39,163 nucleotides of DNA. Origin: Accumulibacter sp. GTDB taxonomy: Bacteria > Pseudomonadota > Gammaproteobacteria > Burkholderiales > Rhodocyclaceae. Location of the stretch: NCBI GenBank assembly GCA_031257115.1, contig JAIRPF010000181.1, forward strand, positions 1 to 39,163. Direction: 5' to 3'. Made by a program: the position numbers and the translations under genes. The notes beneath the pieces are model-generated. The model was not told the origin of the DNA and made no database searches. It worked only from the letters and a program-made list of their open reading frames with translations. Shown piece by piece: positions 27,096 through 34,831 of this stretch; positions within the stretch are counted from its first letter, which is position 1; every line of letters starts with the position of its first letter.

Positions 27096-27914
27096 TCAGC
27101 GCAACGTCATCGCCATCGCCGACAGGCAGTTGAACATGCGCACGGCGTGTTCGGCGGAGGCGGCGGAGAATTCCAGCGTGTCGCCGTCGATGCGCGCGAG
27201 CGCCGGCCATTGGCAGAACAGGTCGGCGTGGGCTGGCGTCTGCGTTCGCAGGCGCGCGGACACCGGCGTCGCAAGGCGCAGCGGTTCGGCCCGGACGGCG
27301 GCGGCCATCGCCCGCCGCGCGCCCGCTTCGATGGCCTCGCAAGCCGCCTGGGGCGAGAGCGAAACGGCGGCGTGCCGGCCCATCGCCTGCTTGGTCTCGA
27401 CAAAAACGGCGCGGGGGAAAAGCGGCCGGGTTTCCGCAATGAAGACGTCGTCGCCGCTGGCGAACACGACCGGCGCGCCCAGTTCGCCGGCCAGCGCGCC
27501 ATACAGCCCGGCCTCGCCGAGTTCGCGGCCGTTCAGCCAGACACGGGCGAAGGCGGAACTGTTGATCGTGTGCGCCAGCACGCCGCGCGTCCCCGCCCTG
27601 GCGTGGAAGCCCACCAGCATCACGCCGTCGAAACCGGCCGCGAGGCCGCCCATCATGCCCAGCGGGCGCGGCTTGCCGCTGACCAGCCGGGCGCGCGGAT
27701 CGAGTTCGTCGGCCAGCAGGTTGCGATAGCCGCCGTGCGCGTCGGCGGCCAGCAGTTCGACCGCCCCGCCGTCGAAAGCGCCACGGATGGCCGCGTTGAC
27801 TTCACGGGTCATCCAGCGCCGGGCGCGTTCGTATTCGGAATGGCCTTCGCGCGTCTGGTCCGGGTGCGTGACGCCGGCGACGCCCTCGATGTCGGCGCAA
27901 ATCAGGATGCGCAT
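27096..27914 (-). CDS. dppA: M55-family D-aminopeptidase (DppA type)
   Basis: 272 residues. M55 peptidases are cytoplasmic zinc enzymes that release N-terminal D-amino acids from short peptides. The N terminus MRILICADIEGVAGVTH carries the DIEG zinc ligands, followed by LLAADAHGGYRN with the conserved His, and VMLVGFHARAGT with a second His, then VFASGDDVFIAET. ATG 27914 has AAGGAAA just upstream; longer starts in the frame have no such support. The start lies inside the 3' end of dmpA (13-bp overlap), so both are in one operon and translation is probably coupled. The pairing suggests joint use of peptides with D- or beta-amino acids. Confidence 0.92.
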   Translation of the reverse strand: MRILICADIEGVAGVTHPDQTREGHSEYERARRWMTREVNAAIRGAFDGGAVELLAADAHGGYRNLLADELDPRARLVSGKPRPLGMMGGLAAGFDGVMLVGFHARAGTRGVLAHTINSSAFARVWLNGRELGEAGLYGALAGELGAPVVFASGDDVFIAETRPLFPRAVFVETKQAMGRHAAVSLSPQAACEAIEAGARRAMAAAVRAEPLRLATPVSARLRTQTPAHADLFCQWPALARIDGDTLEFSAASAEHAVRMFNCLSAMAMTLR

Positions 27915-29002
27915 GGGTTTCCTTCGCAAGAAAGTTGTTTCAGGACTTCGCGCAGCGTGCGGCGCGTATGTCCGTCCCGGCCCCGTACCGGCTCGGCGTG
28001 CCAAAGCGCGTGGATGATGGCCTGTTCGATGGCGTCCGCCGCGGCGTGGAACAGCGGGTCGAGCCGCGTTTCGTGCAGCATCGCCAGCGCCGGCATCGGC
28101 CGGGTCGCCAGATGGGGAACGGTATAGGCGGTGGAAAAAGCCAGCGCGATGTCGCCGCTGCCGTGTCCGAAAACCGAGCCGGTGCGCGCGAGTCCCGCGC
28201 CCGCGCGCAGCGCCAGGCGGCGCAGTTGGCGCGCGTCGAGCGGCGCGTCGGTCGCCAGCAACATGATGATCGAACCCTGCTCGGACTGCACTTGGGCGGG
28301 ATCATCGTTTGGTTGCGAGCCGCGCGAGCTTGCGGGCGCACCCTTCCTTGGGAAGGGGGTGAGGGGGTTGGCTGTCAACTCCCTCCCGATCGGACGCCCG
28401 GCCAGCGTCAGCGCCGCCAGCTTGCCGAAGTTGGCGAGCGCCAGCGCGCCGACGGTATGCCCATCGGCCTGGCGCGAGGCGGTGCCGATGCCGCCCTTCA
28501 ATTCGAAGGCGCTCATGCCGCGCCCCGCGCCGACGCTGCCCTGGGCGAAATCGGCGGCGGCGGATTCCAGCGCGATCCGGTAATGCTCCTCGGCGACGGC
28601 CAGCGCGCGGATGTCGTTGAGATAACCGTCGTTGCATTCGAGCACCAGCGGATTGACCGTCGGCCATTCACGCCCGATCCGGGGATGCGCCACCATCGCC
28701 GCGCGAATCTGCGCCTGCATCATCGCGCCGACGCCAAAGGTATTGGTCAGCGCGACCGGCGTTTCAAAGACGCCGAGTTCGCCGATCTGAACCAGGCCGA
28801 CGCTCTTGCCGAAACCGTTGATTACCGCGACGGCGGCGGGAATCTTGTCGATGAACGGATCGCCGGTATGCGGCGCGATGACCGTCACGCCGGTCTGCGC
28901 GGCGTCCCGGTCGAGCGTCGCGTGCCCGACGCGGATTTCGCCGACGTCGCTGATCGCGTCGCGCGGACCGGAGGGGAGAATGCCGATGCGGGGCGGATTC
29001 AT
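27902..29002 (-). CDS. dmpA: P1-family (DmpA/BapA) aminopeptidase with an extra linker
   Basis: 366 residues. P1 enzymes are Ntn hydrolases made as one chain that cuts itself into alpha and beta subunits and then releases N-terminal D- or beta-amino acids. Motifs: DAISDVGEIRVGHATL, GVTVIAPH, NGFGKSVGLVQIGELG, ALTNTFGVG, LECNDGYLND, ELKGGIGTASR and QGSIIMLLATDAPL. The Gly-Ser in QGSII matches the self-cleavage site and nucleophile. ATG 29002 has AAAGG upstream; the open frame to 29257 crosses repeat DNA. Between GRELTANP and the cleavage site sits LTPFPRKGAPASSRGSQPN, encoded by DNA with a CCCTTCC/GGAAGGG hairpin that resembles module A. It is followed by dppA with an overlap. Confidence 0.92.
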   Translation of the reverse strand: MNPPRIGILPSGPRDAISDVGEIRVGHATLDRDAAQTGVTVIAPHTGDPFIDKIPAAVAVINGFGKSVGLVQIGELGVFETPVALTNTFGVGAMMQAQIRAAMVAHPRIGREWPTVNPLVLECNDGYLNDIRALAVAEEHYRIALESAAADFAQGSVGAGRGMSAFELKGGIGTASRQADGHTVGALALANFGKLAALTLAGRPIGRELTANPLTPFPRKGAPASSRGSQPNDDPAQVQSEQGSIIMLLATDAPLDARQLRRLALRAGAGLARTGSVFGHGSGDIALAFSTAYTVPHLATRPMPALAMLHETRLDPLFHAAADAIEQAIIHALWHAEPVRGRDGHTRRTLREVLKQLSCEGNPCAS

Positions 29003-29290
29003 CGCAAGACCTTTTTGTCCGAAGAAAAACGGCAAGCCTGGCCGCCCGCCAGATCGGATATTTCGATCCGCAGTGGCGCGAGCGGCATCCAAGTCAAGGG
29101 TATATTTTCTCACGATCGAACCGAAGGAACGGTTTGAATTCACCCGGTTTTGCGCGGGTATGGAAGTGGCGGAACGCGCCGGAGCGAAAAGCAGTAAGCA
29201 CGACGAACACGACGGGCACGACGAAAAGCAAAAAAGCCCCCGCCATTGTCTTGACAAACGGAAATCCGGGTCGCCATTGCCTTCGCCGGT
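29003..29290. other. Region upstream of dmpA
   Basis: 288 bp. GGAACGG / CCGTTCC-type inverted sequence surrounds 29118-29135. Module C-like sequence (AAGCACGACGAACACGACGG) lies at about 29195-29225. TATATTTT near 29099-29107 is the only AT-rich spot and might serve a promoter. No gene. Confidence 0.4.
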
Positions 29291-29460
29291 TTCATCATAA
29301 CACGGACTCCGGTTTGAAACCCCGCCCTTCAGGGCGGCGTGAAGGCGGGAACCCCGGCCTGAAGGCCGGGGTTTCGACCGTGGCCACTTGGGAGGGGTGC
29401 CAACCCCTTCCAGGTTCGTTTACAGCGGCAGGCATGAATGCCTGCCGCTAATGAGTTGCT
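29291..29460 (+). repeat. Structured 170-bp element, copy 1 (four stems)
   Basis: Four hairpins in series: CCGCCC-TTCA-GGGCGG (29322-29337), CCCCGGCCTGAAGGCCGGGG (29352-29371), a TTGGGAGGGG/CCCCTTCCAGG stem (about 29388-29413), and GCGGCAGGCATGAATGCCTGCCGC split as two 11-base arms (29425-29448). The element ends TAATGAGTTGCT. A second copy lies at 34644-34816. The copies differ at many positions but keep their stems, including a paired G-C to A-T change in the last stem. It could be a structured RNA, a REP cluster or a MITE; orientation is arbitrary. Confidence 0.75.
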
Positions 29461-29791
29461 CGTCATTCCCGCGAAAGCGGGAATCCAGGACGTATACTCC
29501 GGCGCGAAGCGCCGCAAACCAAGTCTCCCTCTTGAGGGTGGTGTCGCGCCGAAGGCGTGACGGAAGGAGTCCGGCGGTCGATGTTTCCGACGCCGCGTAT
29601 GAAACCCCGCCGCCCGACGCCTTCCGGCTCACGGCTTCGCCGCGAGCCACCTCCATCGAGAGGGAGGTTTTAATCAGCGGCGCGTTTCGCGCCGGAGGGT
29701 ACTTCCTGGATTCCCGCTTTCGCGGGAATGACGGAGGGGGAGGAAAACGGCAAAGGGGGCGGCGAAGGCGACGGCGAGCCGGATTCCCCGC
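29461..29791. repeat. Two composite A-B repeats in opposite orientation
   Basis: Module B at 29465-29484, linking hairpin, and forward module A to about 29585 form one complete composite. An inverted composite follows: module A (about 29608-29670), linking hairpin and module B at 29710-29729. No gene. Confidence 0.7.
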
Positions 29792-30217
29792 CTATTTGTA
29801 CTTGCGCCATTCCGGCGGCGTGTCGTCGCGGTCGCCGTGCGGGTGGCGTTCCCAGGCGCGGGTGTAGGCTTCGTTATGCGATTTTTTCAACAGGCGGCGC
29901 GGCGCGTCGAGGTTGTGGATTTCGATTTCCTCGCTGTAGTAGACCAGCGCGCGCATCAGCTTGTTCAAAAGCGCGCATTCGAGATGGAAACCCTTTTCCT
30001 CCAGCGCGGCTTCGAGTTCTTCCAGCGAATGCTCGCGCAGATCGTAGGCGACCGCGACCGAGCGGCCGGCGGCGTCGGGGGCGGTTTCCAGTCCGGTCAG
30101 CCCGCCCAGAAAATCCGCCGCCTCGGAAACCTGGCCGGGGGGAAATTCCGCGAACCGGATGTTTCGTTCCTTGCGGATCGGATCCGGTTTTTTGGGCGTT
30201 TCGACCGCATGTTTCAT
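29792..30217 (-). CDS. Small conserved protein of unknown function next to ctpA
   Basis: 141 residues. ATG 30217 has GGGAGAGCGC upstream and lies 19 bp after the ctpA stop, so it is the last gene of the envC-ctpA group. The middle looks like a small alpha/beta fold reminiscent of heavy-metal-associated domains: VAVAYDLREHSLEELEAALE, then EKGFHLECALLNKLMRALVY, but without the CXXC metal motif. The C terminus is striking and looks strongly conserved: NEAYTRAWERHPHGDRDDTP then PEWRKYK. I believe similar proteins occur in many betaproteobacteria, without known function. It ends in TAG. Confidence 0.82.
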   Translation of the reverse strand: MKHAVETPKKPDPIRKERNIRFAEFPPGQVSEAADFLGGLTGLETAPDAAGRSVAVAYDLREHSLEELEAALEEKGFHLECALLNKLMRALVYYSEEIEIHNLDAPRRLLKKSHNEAYTRAWERHPHGDRDDTPPEWRKYK

Positions 30218-30236
30218 GCGCTCTCCCGGAGGGCCG

Positions 30237-31646
30237 CTACTTGCCCTGTATGATCTGCAACCCCTTGAGCAGATTGATCGCCTGGTTCAACTGGTAGTCC
30301 TTCGGCGAGGCCAGCTCGCGGCCCGGCGGCTCGAAGCCCTCGTCGTCCTTGTCTTCCTCCCTGGTCGCCTTCGGCTTGGCGGGGGCCTTGGCCGGCGGCC
30401 TGGCGGGCGCGGCTTCCTTGCCGTCGTCCTTGTCGCCATCCTTGCCGTTTTCCAGGTGGTTCTCCAGGTCGGCCTCGCGCAGGCGCATGGACGAGCCGCC
30501 GTTGGGCGTCTCCTCGACAGCAATGTCCGGAACGATGCCCTTGGCCTGGATCGAGCGCCCGGACGGCGTGAAATACCGGGCCGTGGTGAGCTTGATCGCC
30601 GCGTTTCCGGGCAGGGGAATGACGGTCTGCACGGAACCCTTGCCGAAACTGGTGACGCCCATGATGACCGCGCGCTTGTGATCCTGCAGGGCGCCGGCGA
30701 CGATCTCCGAGGCCGATGCCGAGCCGCCGTTGATCAGCACCACCATCGGCACTTTCAGCGCCTCGACGGGAATGCCGCGGATGAAGTCTTCCCGCCCGCC
30801 GCGCAGGTAATCTTCGGGATTCGCGTGGTATTGGCGCTTGGCGTCGGGCACGCGGCCGTCGGTGGAAGTGACCAGCGTTCCATACGGCAGGAAGGCGGCG
30901 GAGACGCCGATCGCCGAGTTGAGCAGGCCGCCGGGGTCGTTGCGCAGGTCGAGCACCAGACCCTTGAGCGGGCCGGGCTTGTAGAGGTCGCCCAGGTGCT
31001 TGACCACGGAAGGCGCCGTGTTTTCCTGGAAGGAAGTGATGCGCAGATAGCCGTACTGCCCGTCGATCAGTTTGGATTTGACGCTCTGCACCTTGATGAT
31101 TTCGCGCGTCAGCGTGATCTCGATCGGTTGCGGCTCGCCCTTGCGGATGATGGACAGCTTGATCTTGGTCTTGGGCTTGCCGCGCATACGCTTGACGGCG
31201 TCGTTCAGGGTCATGCCCTTGACCAGCTTGTCGTCGAGCTTGAAGATCAGGTCGCCCGCCTTGACGCCCGCCCGGTCGGCGGGCGTGTCCTCGATCGGGG
31301 AGATGACCTTGACCAGACCGTCCTCCATGCCGACCTCGATCCCCAGTCCGCCGAATTCGCCCTGGGTGGCCGTTTGCAGATCCTTGAAAGCCTCGCTGTC
31401 GAGGTAGGACGAATGCGGGTCGAGGTTCGACAACATGCCGCTGATCGCGTGGGTTATCAGCTTCTTGTCCTCGACCGGCTCGACGTAGCCCTGCTTGATC
31501 GCGTTGAACACCTCGGCGAAGGTGCGCAGTTCCTCGACGGGAAGCGCCCGGACTTCCTTTTCGGCCATCGCGGAGAATTGCAGGCTGAGCAGGATTCCGC
31601 CCACCAGTCCCGCGCAAACCAGCCCCGCCTGTTTCAACTTGCCCAT
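30237..31646 (-). CDS. ctpA: S41-family C-terminal processing protease
   Basis: 469 residues. A periplasmic serine protease that trims or degrades cell-envelope proteins, including peptidoglycan hydrolases. The N-terminal anchor or signal is LVCAGLVGGILLSLQFSAMA. A PDZ domain follows (FGGLGIEVGMEDG to KLSIIRKG). The catalytic core is VLDLRNDPGGLLNSA, GGSASASEIVAGAL with the nucleophile at S311, and VTSFGKGSVQ with K336, the Ser/Lys dyad 25 residues apart as in Prc. The C-terminal region is charged and Ala/Pro/Lys-rich (PAKAPAKPKATREEDKDDEG). ATG 31646 has TTTTGGAGCG upstream. It follows envC by 65 bp on the same strand, the common betaproteobacterial pair linked to septal wall hydrolysis. It ends in TAG. 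Confidence 0.96.
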   Translation of the reverse strand: MGKLKQAGLVCAGLVGGILLSLQFSAMAEKEVRALPVEELRTFAEVFNAIKQGYVEPVEDKKLITHAISGMLSNLDPHSSYLDSEAFKDLQTATQGEFGGLGIEVGMEDGLVKVISPIEDTPADRAGVKAGDLIFKLDDKLVKGMTLNDAVKRMRGKPKTKIKLSIIRKGEPQPIEITLTREIIKVQSVKSKLIDGQYGYLRITSFQENTAPSVVKHLGDLYKPGPLKGLVLDLRNDPGGLLNSAIGVSAAFLPYGTLVTSTDGRVPDAKRQYHANPEDYLRGGREDFIRGIPVEALKVPMVVLINGGSASASEIVAGALQDHKRAVIMGVTSFGKGSVQTVIPLPGNAAIKLTTARYFTPSGRSIQAKGIVPDIAVEETPNGGSSMRLREADLENHLENGKDGDKDDGKEAAPARPPAKAPAKPKATREEDKDDEGFEPPGRELASPKDYQLNQAINLLKGLQIIQGK

Positions 31647-31711
31647 CGAACGCGCTCCAAAAAATTGCCCGTGTCAATTACTCACATCAATTACCCACAT
31701 CGATTGCCGCG
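31647..31711. repeat. Three 13-bp tandem units in the envC-ctpA spacer
   Basis: GTCAATTACTCAC, ATCAATTACCCAC and ATCGATTGCCGCG lie in a row at about 31673-31711, just after the envC stop (minus strand). The role is unknown. Confidence 0.5.
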
Positions 31712-33046
31712 TCACTTGAGATCGACCCATTTCAGCGGATCGACCGGTTGCCCCCGGTGACGCAGCTCAAAGTATAAACCTGATTCCGGATTGCCGCCGC
31801 TATTGCCGGCGGAGGCGATCGGATCGCCGCCGCGCACGTCCTCGCCGACCTGTTTCAGGACCGCGTCGTTGTAACCGTAGATCGACAGATAGCCGCCGCC
31901 GTGATCGACGATCAGCAGGTTGCCGAAGCCGCGCAGCCAGTCGGCGAAAACCACGCGCCCGGCGGCGATGGCCTTGACGTCGCTGCCTTGCGGCGCGCGG
32001 ATGAACAGCCCTTTCCAGGCGCCACCCTCCTGCCGCGCGCCGCCGAAGCGGTTGGTGAGCGTTCCCCGCACCGGCAGGCGGAGACTGCCTTTCAGGGCGG
32101 CGAAACTGCCCGCCGGCAAGGCTTCCGGCGTGTGCTCGTTCACCAGTCCGGGCGCGCTTCCCCGCCCCGGCGGCTGCTTGTTCGGCTCCGCCGTCCGCGC
32201 GCCTTCCCGGCGCGGCGCGTTCCGCGCGGCGATGATCCGGTCGAGCCGCGCGACGAGCCGCGCGAGCTGTTTCTCGTCGCGCTGCAATTGGCCGATTTCC
32301 TTGCGCTGCCGGGAAATTTTCGACGAAATCTCGGCCAGCGTTTCCTTGCGCCGTTCGCGCTGGGCGAGGAGCCTGGCGTGCTGTTCCTTCTGCCTGGCCT
32401 CGATCGCGGAAAGTTCCCTGGCGCGTTCGCGCATGGCCTCGGAGGTCGCCTGCTTCCTTTCGAGCAGCGTTTCCGTCTCGCGCAGCAGTTGCCCGCGGGC
32501 GTTCCCGATGGCGGCGAGATAGTACAGGTCGCGCGCCATCTGGTTGGCGTCCTTGCCGTCGAGGAGCAGCCGCAAGGCGTCGGGCCGCCCCTGGAAATAC
32601 TGCCGCCGGGCCATGTCTTCCAGTTGCGCGCGCAACTCGTCCAGCCGTCGGCCCAGCGTCCGTTCCTGCGCGCCGAGATCCTTCAGCGCGGCCCGCGCCC
32701 TGTCCCTTTGGCCGGACAGGCCGTGCAATTCCCGCTGCGTCGCGGAAATTTCGCGCTCGATGTCCTTGATCCGGTCCGCCGCGTCCGCGCGCGCACCCTG
32801 CGCGGCCGCCATTTCCTTGCGCAGCGTTTCGATCTGGCCGCGCAACTCCTTGAGACCGGTTTTCTTTTCCGAGACCTCCGCGCGCGTCGGCGAAGCCGCG
32901 CCGCTTTCTCCGGAAAACGCGACCGGCGCGACCGCCAGGACGAGGAACGCTAGACACGACAAGACGAGGCGCGGCGGGACGAAGCCCCGGAGAGCGCGGC
33001 GGAAAGCGGACGGCGCTGGAATTCCGCCGGTGGAAAAAACATTCAT
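31712..33046 (-). CDS. envC: Murein hydrolase activator, EnvC type (degenerate LytM)
   Basis: 444 residues. A signal segment (RLVLSCLAFLVLAVAPVAFS) is followed by about 230 residues of coiled coil rich in Glu, Arg, Gln and Ala (KTGLKELRGQIETLRKEMAA and on), then a C-terminal LytM/M23 fold (LRLPVRGTLTNRFGGARQEG, ADWLRGFGNLLIVDHGGGYL, ELRHRGQPVDPLKW). In true M23 peptidases the zinc ligands sit in H-x3-D and H-x-H; here the first site reads GGAWKGLFI and the last reads RHR, so catalysis is lost. This is typical of EnvC, which recruits and activates amidases at the division site. It lies upstream of ctpA. The gene is divergent from the rhodanese gene. Confidence 0.95.
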   Translation of the reverse strand: MNVFSTGGIPAPSAFRRALRGFVPPRLVLSCLAFLVLAVAPVAFSGESGAASPTRAEVSEKKTGLKELRGQIETLRKEMAAAQGARADAADRIKDIEREISATQRELHGLSGQRDRARAALKDLGAQERTLGRRLDELRAQLEDMARRQYFQGRPDALRLLLDGKDANQMARDLYYLAAIGNARGQLLRETETLLERKQATSEAMRERARELSAIEARQKEQHARLLAQRERRKETLAEISSKISRQRKEIGQLQRDEKQLARLVARLDRIIAARNAPRREGARTAEPNKQPPGRGSAPGLVNEHTPEALPAGSFAALKGSLRLPVRGTLTNRFGGARQEGGAWKGLFIRAPQGSDVKAIAAGRVVFADWLRGFGNLLIVDHGGGYLSIYGYNDAVLKQVGEDVRGGDPIASAGNSGGNPESGLYFELRHRGQPVDPLKWVDLK

Positions 33047-33100
33047 GCGCGGAGCGTGGGAGCAACTTCAGGGGAGCATCCCCGGAACCGGAAACTATTC

Positions 33101-33106
33101 TATAAT
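33101..33106 (+). promoter_or_regulatory. -10 element upstream of the rhodanese-grxC-secB genes
   Basis: TATAAT, a perfect -10, within ATTCTATAATGATTC. A -35 is not evident. It lies in the gap shared with the divergent envC gene. Confidence 0.45.
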
Positions 33107-33225
33107 GATTCGCTTGACCCGGCGAGAACCGGCGCGGAACATGTCCGGAGCAAAACCCGCCGCCCGCCGCCGTATCCGCCGTGGTTGAACCGCCTTTGAA
33201 TCACCCCTCGTTTCTGGAGCGTCGT

Positions 33226-33645
33226 TTGGAATTCATTCAGCAAAACATCTACCTCATCCTTCTCGCGCTGGGAAGCGGCGGCGCGCTGGCCTTTCTCTCC
33301 CTCCAGGGTTCCGCCGCGCGCGGCGGTCTGACCCCGACGCAGGCCACGCTGCTCATCAACCGGGAGAACGCGCGGATCATCGACGTGCGCGCGGCGGACG
33401 AATACGCGGACGGCCACCTGCCCGAGGCGCGCAACGTCCCCGTGGAACAGATCGGCGCGCTCGCGGAAGAACTCGAAAAACTCAGGGATACGCAACTGAT
33501 CCTCGTCTGCCGGAACGGAACACGCTCGGCCGGCGTCCGCAAGCAGCTCGAAAAGATGGGATTCGCCCGGGTCGGCAGTCTGGCGGGCGGCATCGTTGGC
33601 TGGCGCGCGGCGGGCCTGCCCGTCCGCAAGGGAGCGAAGAAATGA
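33226..33645 (+). CDS. Membrane-anchored rhodanese-domain protein
   Basis: 139 residues from TTG 33226. An N-terminal membrane helix (IYLILLALGSGGALAFLSL) precedes a single rhodanese domain: TPTQATLLINRENARIIDVR, GHLPEARNVPVEQI, catalytic loop LVCRNGTRSA with C95, and LAGGIVGWRAAGLPV. Such proteins carry persulfide sulfur. The TTG start is chosen because CTGGAG lies six bases upstream and MEFIQQNIYL matches the usual start of this betaproteobacterial family. The GTG at 33181 sits in module C-type sequence (CCGCCGTGGTTG). It overlaps grxC by four bases (ATGA). Confidence 0.9.
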   Translation: MEFIQQNIYLILLALGSGGALAFLSLQGSAARGGLTPTQATLLINRENARIIDVRAADEYADGHLPEARNVPVEQIGALAEELEKLRDTQLILVCRNGTRSAGVRKQLEKMGFARVGSLAGGIVGWRAAGLPVRKGAKK

Positions 33646-33914
33646 GCGCCCACCGCATCGTCATGTACACGACGGGAGTTTGCCCCTATTGTGTCCGCGC
33701 CGAAAATCTGCTGCGTTCCAGGGGCGTGGACGAGATCGAGAAAATCCGGGTCGATCTCGACCCGCGACGGCGGGCCGAGATGATGGAGAAAACGTCGCGC
33801 CGGACCGTCCCGCAGATTTTCATCGGCGACACCCACGTGGGCGGATGCGACGACCTGATCGCCCTCGACCAGGCCGGCAAGCTCCTGCCGCTGCTTTCCG
33901 CCCCGGATGAATGA
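33642..33914 (+). CDS. grxC: Glutaredoxin 3
   Basis: 90 residues. A small cytoplasmic thiol-disulfide oxidoreductase that works with glutathione. The active site is CPYC (GVCPYCVRAENLL), the cis-Pro loop is TVPQIFIGD, and the glutathione contact is GGCDDLIAL. The start overlaps the rhodanese stop as ATGA, and secB follows after 111 bp. The order rhodanese-grxC-secB-gpsA is a conserved betaproteobacterial block. Confidence 0.97.
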   Translation: MSAHRIVMYTTGVCPYCVRAENLLRSRGVDEIEKIRVDLDPRRRAEMMEKTSRRTVPQIFIGDTHVGGCDDLIALDQAGKLLPLLSAPDE

Positions 33915-34025
33915 CAGAGGGAAGGCCGGACGGACTCCGCCCGGTTTTCCAGATTTCGCCCGAATCACGCTTCACCTTTTGTTCACCCTTTACCCCGATC
34001 AACCCCAACCGAAAAGGCAACCATC

Positions 34026-34490
34026 ATGGCCGAACAAGAAACCCCGTCCTTTACCATCGAAAAACTCTACGTCAAGGATCTCTCGCTGGAAGTGCCCAAC
34101 GCGCCAGCCGTTTTCCTGGAGCGGGAAACGCCGGAAATCAACCTGCAACTGCGCACCGGCGCCGCGAAAGTCGGCGACGACATTTTCGAGGTCACGCTGA
34201 CCACCACCGTGACGGCCAAGATCGGCGAAAAAACCGTTTTCCTGGTCGAAATCGGCCAGGCGGGGCTTTTCCGCATCCGTCACGTGCCCGAAGAAAACAT
34301 CGAACCGCTGCTCGCCATCGCCTGCCCGAACATCCTGTTCCCCTACGCGCGCGAAGTCGTGGCCGACGCGGTGACCCGCGCCGGTTTCGCGCCGGTCGTC
34401 CTGCAGCCGGTCAACTTCGAAGCCATGTACGCGGCGCGCGCCCAGCAGGCGCAGCAAGCGCAGCAGGAACAGCCGGCGGGCCACGCCTGA
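34026..34490 (+). CDS. secB: Protein-export chaperone SecB
   Basis: 154 residues. SecB tetramers keep exported preproteins unfolded and deliver them to SecA. Family motifs: FTIEKLYVKDLSLEVPNAP, EVTLTTTVTAKIGEKTVFL, VEIGQAGLFRIRHVPEEN, ACPNILFPYAREVVADAVTR and GFAPVVLQPVNFEAMYAAR. The C terminus is Gln/Ala-rich (AQQAQQAQQEQPAGHA). AAAGGCAACC precedes the ATG. It is separated from its usual neighbour gpsA by a repeat region and an SH3 gene. Confidence 0.98.
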   Translation: MAEQETPSFTIEKLYVKDLSLEVPNAPAVFLERETPEINLQLRTGAAKVGDDIFEVTLTTTVTAKIGEKTVFLVEIGQAGLFRIRHVPEENIEPLLAIACPNILFPYAREVVADAVTRAGFAPVVLQPVNFEAMYAARAQQAQQAQQEQPAGHA

Positions 34491-34530
34491 TCGTCTGACG
34501 GCGCGCGGCGGAAAAAGCGAAAACTTTTTA

Positions 34531-34632
34531 GCCACGGCGAGCGCGGCGGGCGCGGCGAAAAACCGGGGATCAGGTAAAACCACCGGGTTTCCTGTCTTTG
34601 TCTCTCGTCGTGCCCGTCGCGCTCGCCGTGGC
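34531..34632. repeat. 102-bp inverted-repeat element downstream of secB
   Basis: Perfect 15-bp inverted ends: GCCACGGCGAGCGCG (34531-34545) and CGCGCTCGCCGTGGC (34618-34632). The interior has a nested AAACCGG ... CCGGGTTT pair. The ends are of module C type, which suggests that module C pieces elsewhere are ends of such elements. It looks like a small non-autonomous element; it could also act as a terminator for secB. Confidence 0.65.
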
Positions 34633-34643
34633 CGCCGCGTTCT

Positions 34644-34816
34644 TTCATCGTAAAACCGGCTCCGGTTTGAACCACCGCCCTTCAGGGCGGTGCGAAGGCT
34701 GAAATCCCCGGCCTGGAAGGTTGGGGTTTCGACCGTGGCTACCTGGGAAGGGGGGCGAACCCCTTCCAGGTTCGTTGACCGCGACAGGCATGAATGCCTG
34801 TCGCTAATGAGTTGCT
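34644..34816 (+). repeat. Structured element, copy 2 (four stems)
   Basis: Same order of stems as copy 1 at 29291-29460. CACCGCCC-TTCA-GGGCGGTG lies near 34673-34692, a CCCCGGCCTGGAAGGTTGGGG stem with G-T pairs follows, then CCTGGGAAGGGG/CCCCTTCCAGG (about 34742-34770), then GCGACAGGCAT and ATGCCTGTCGC arms (34781-34804). It ends TAATGAGTTGCT, nine bases before the AAAGGAG ribosome binding site region of the SH3 gene, so it would be part of that gene's leader if transcribed from upstream. Confidence 0.75.
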
Positions 34817-34831
34817 GAAAGGAGCATTGCC

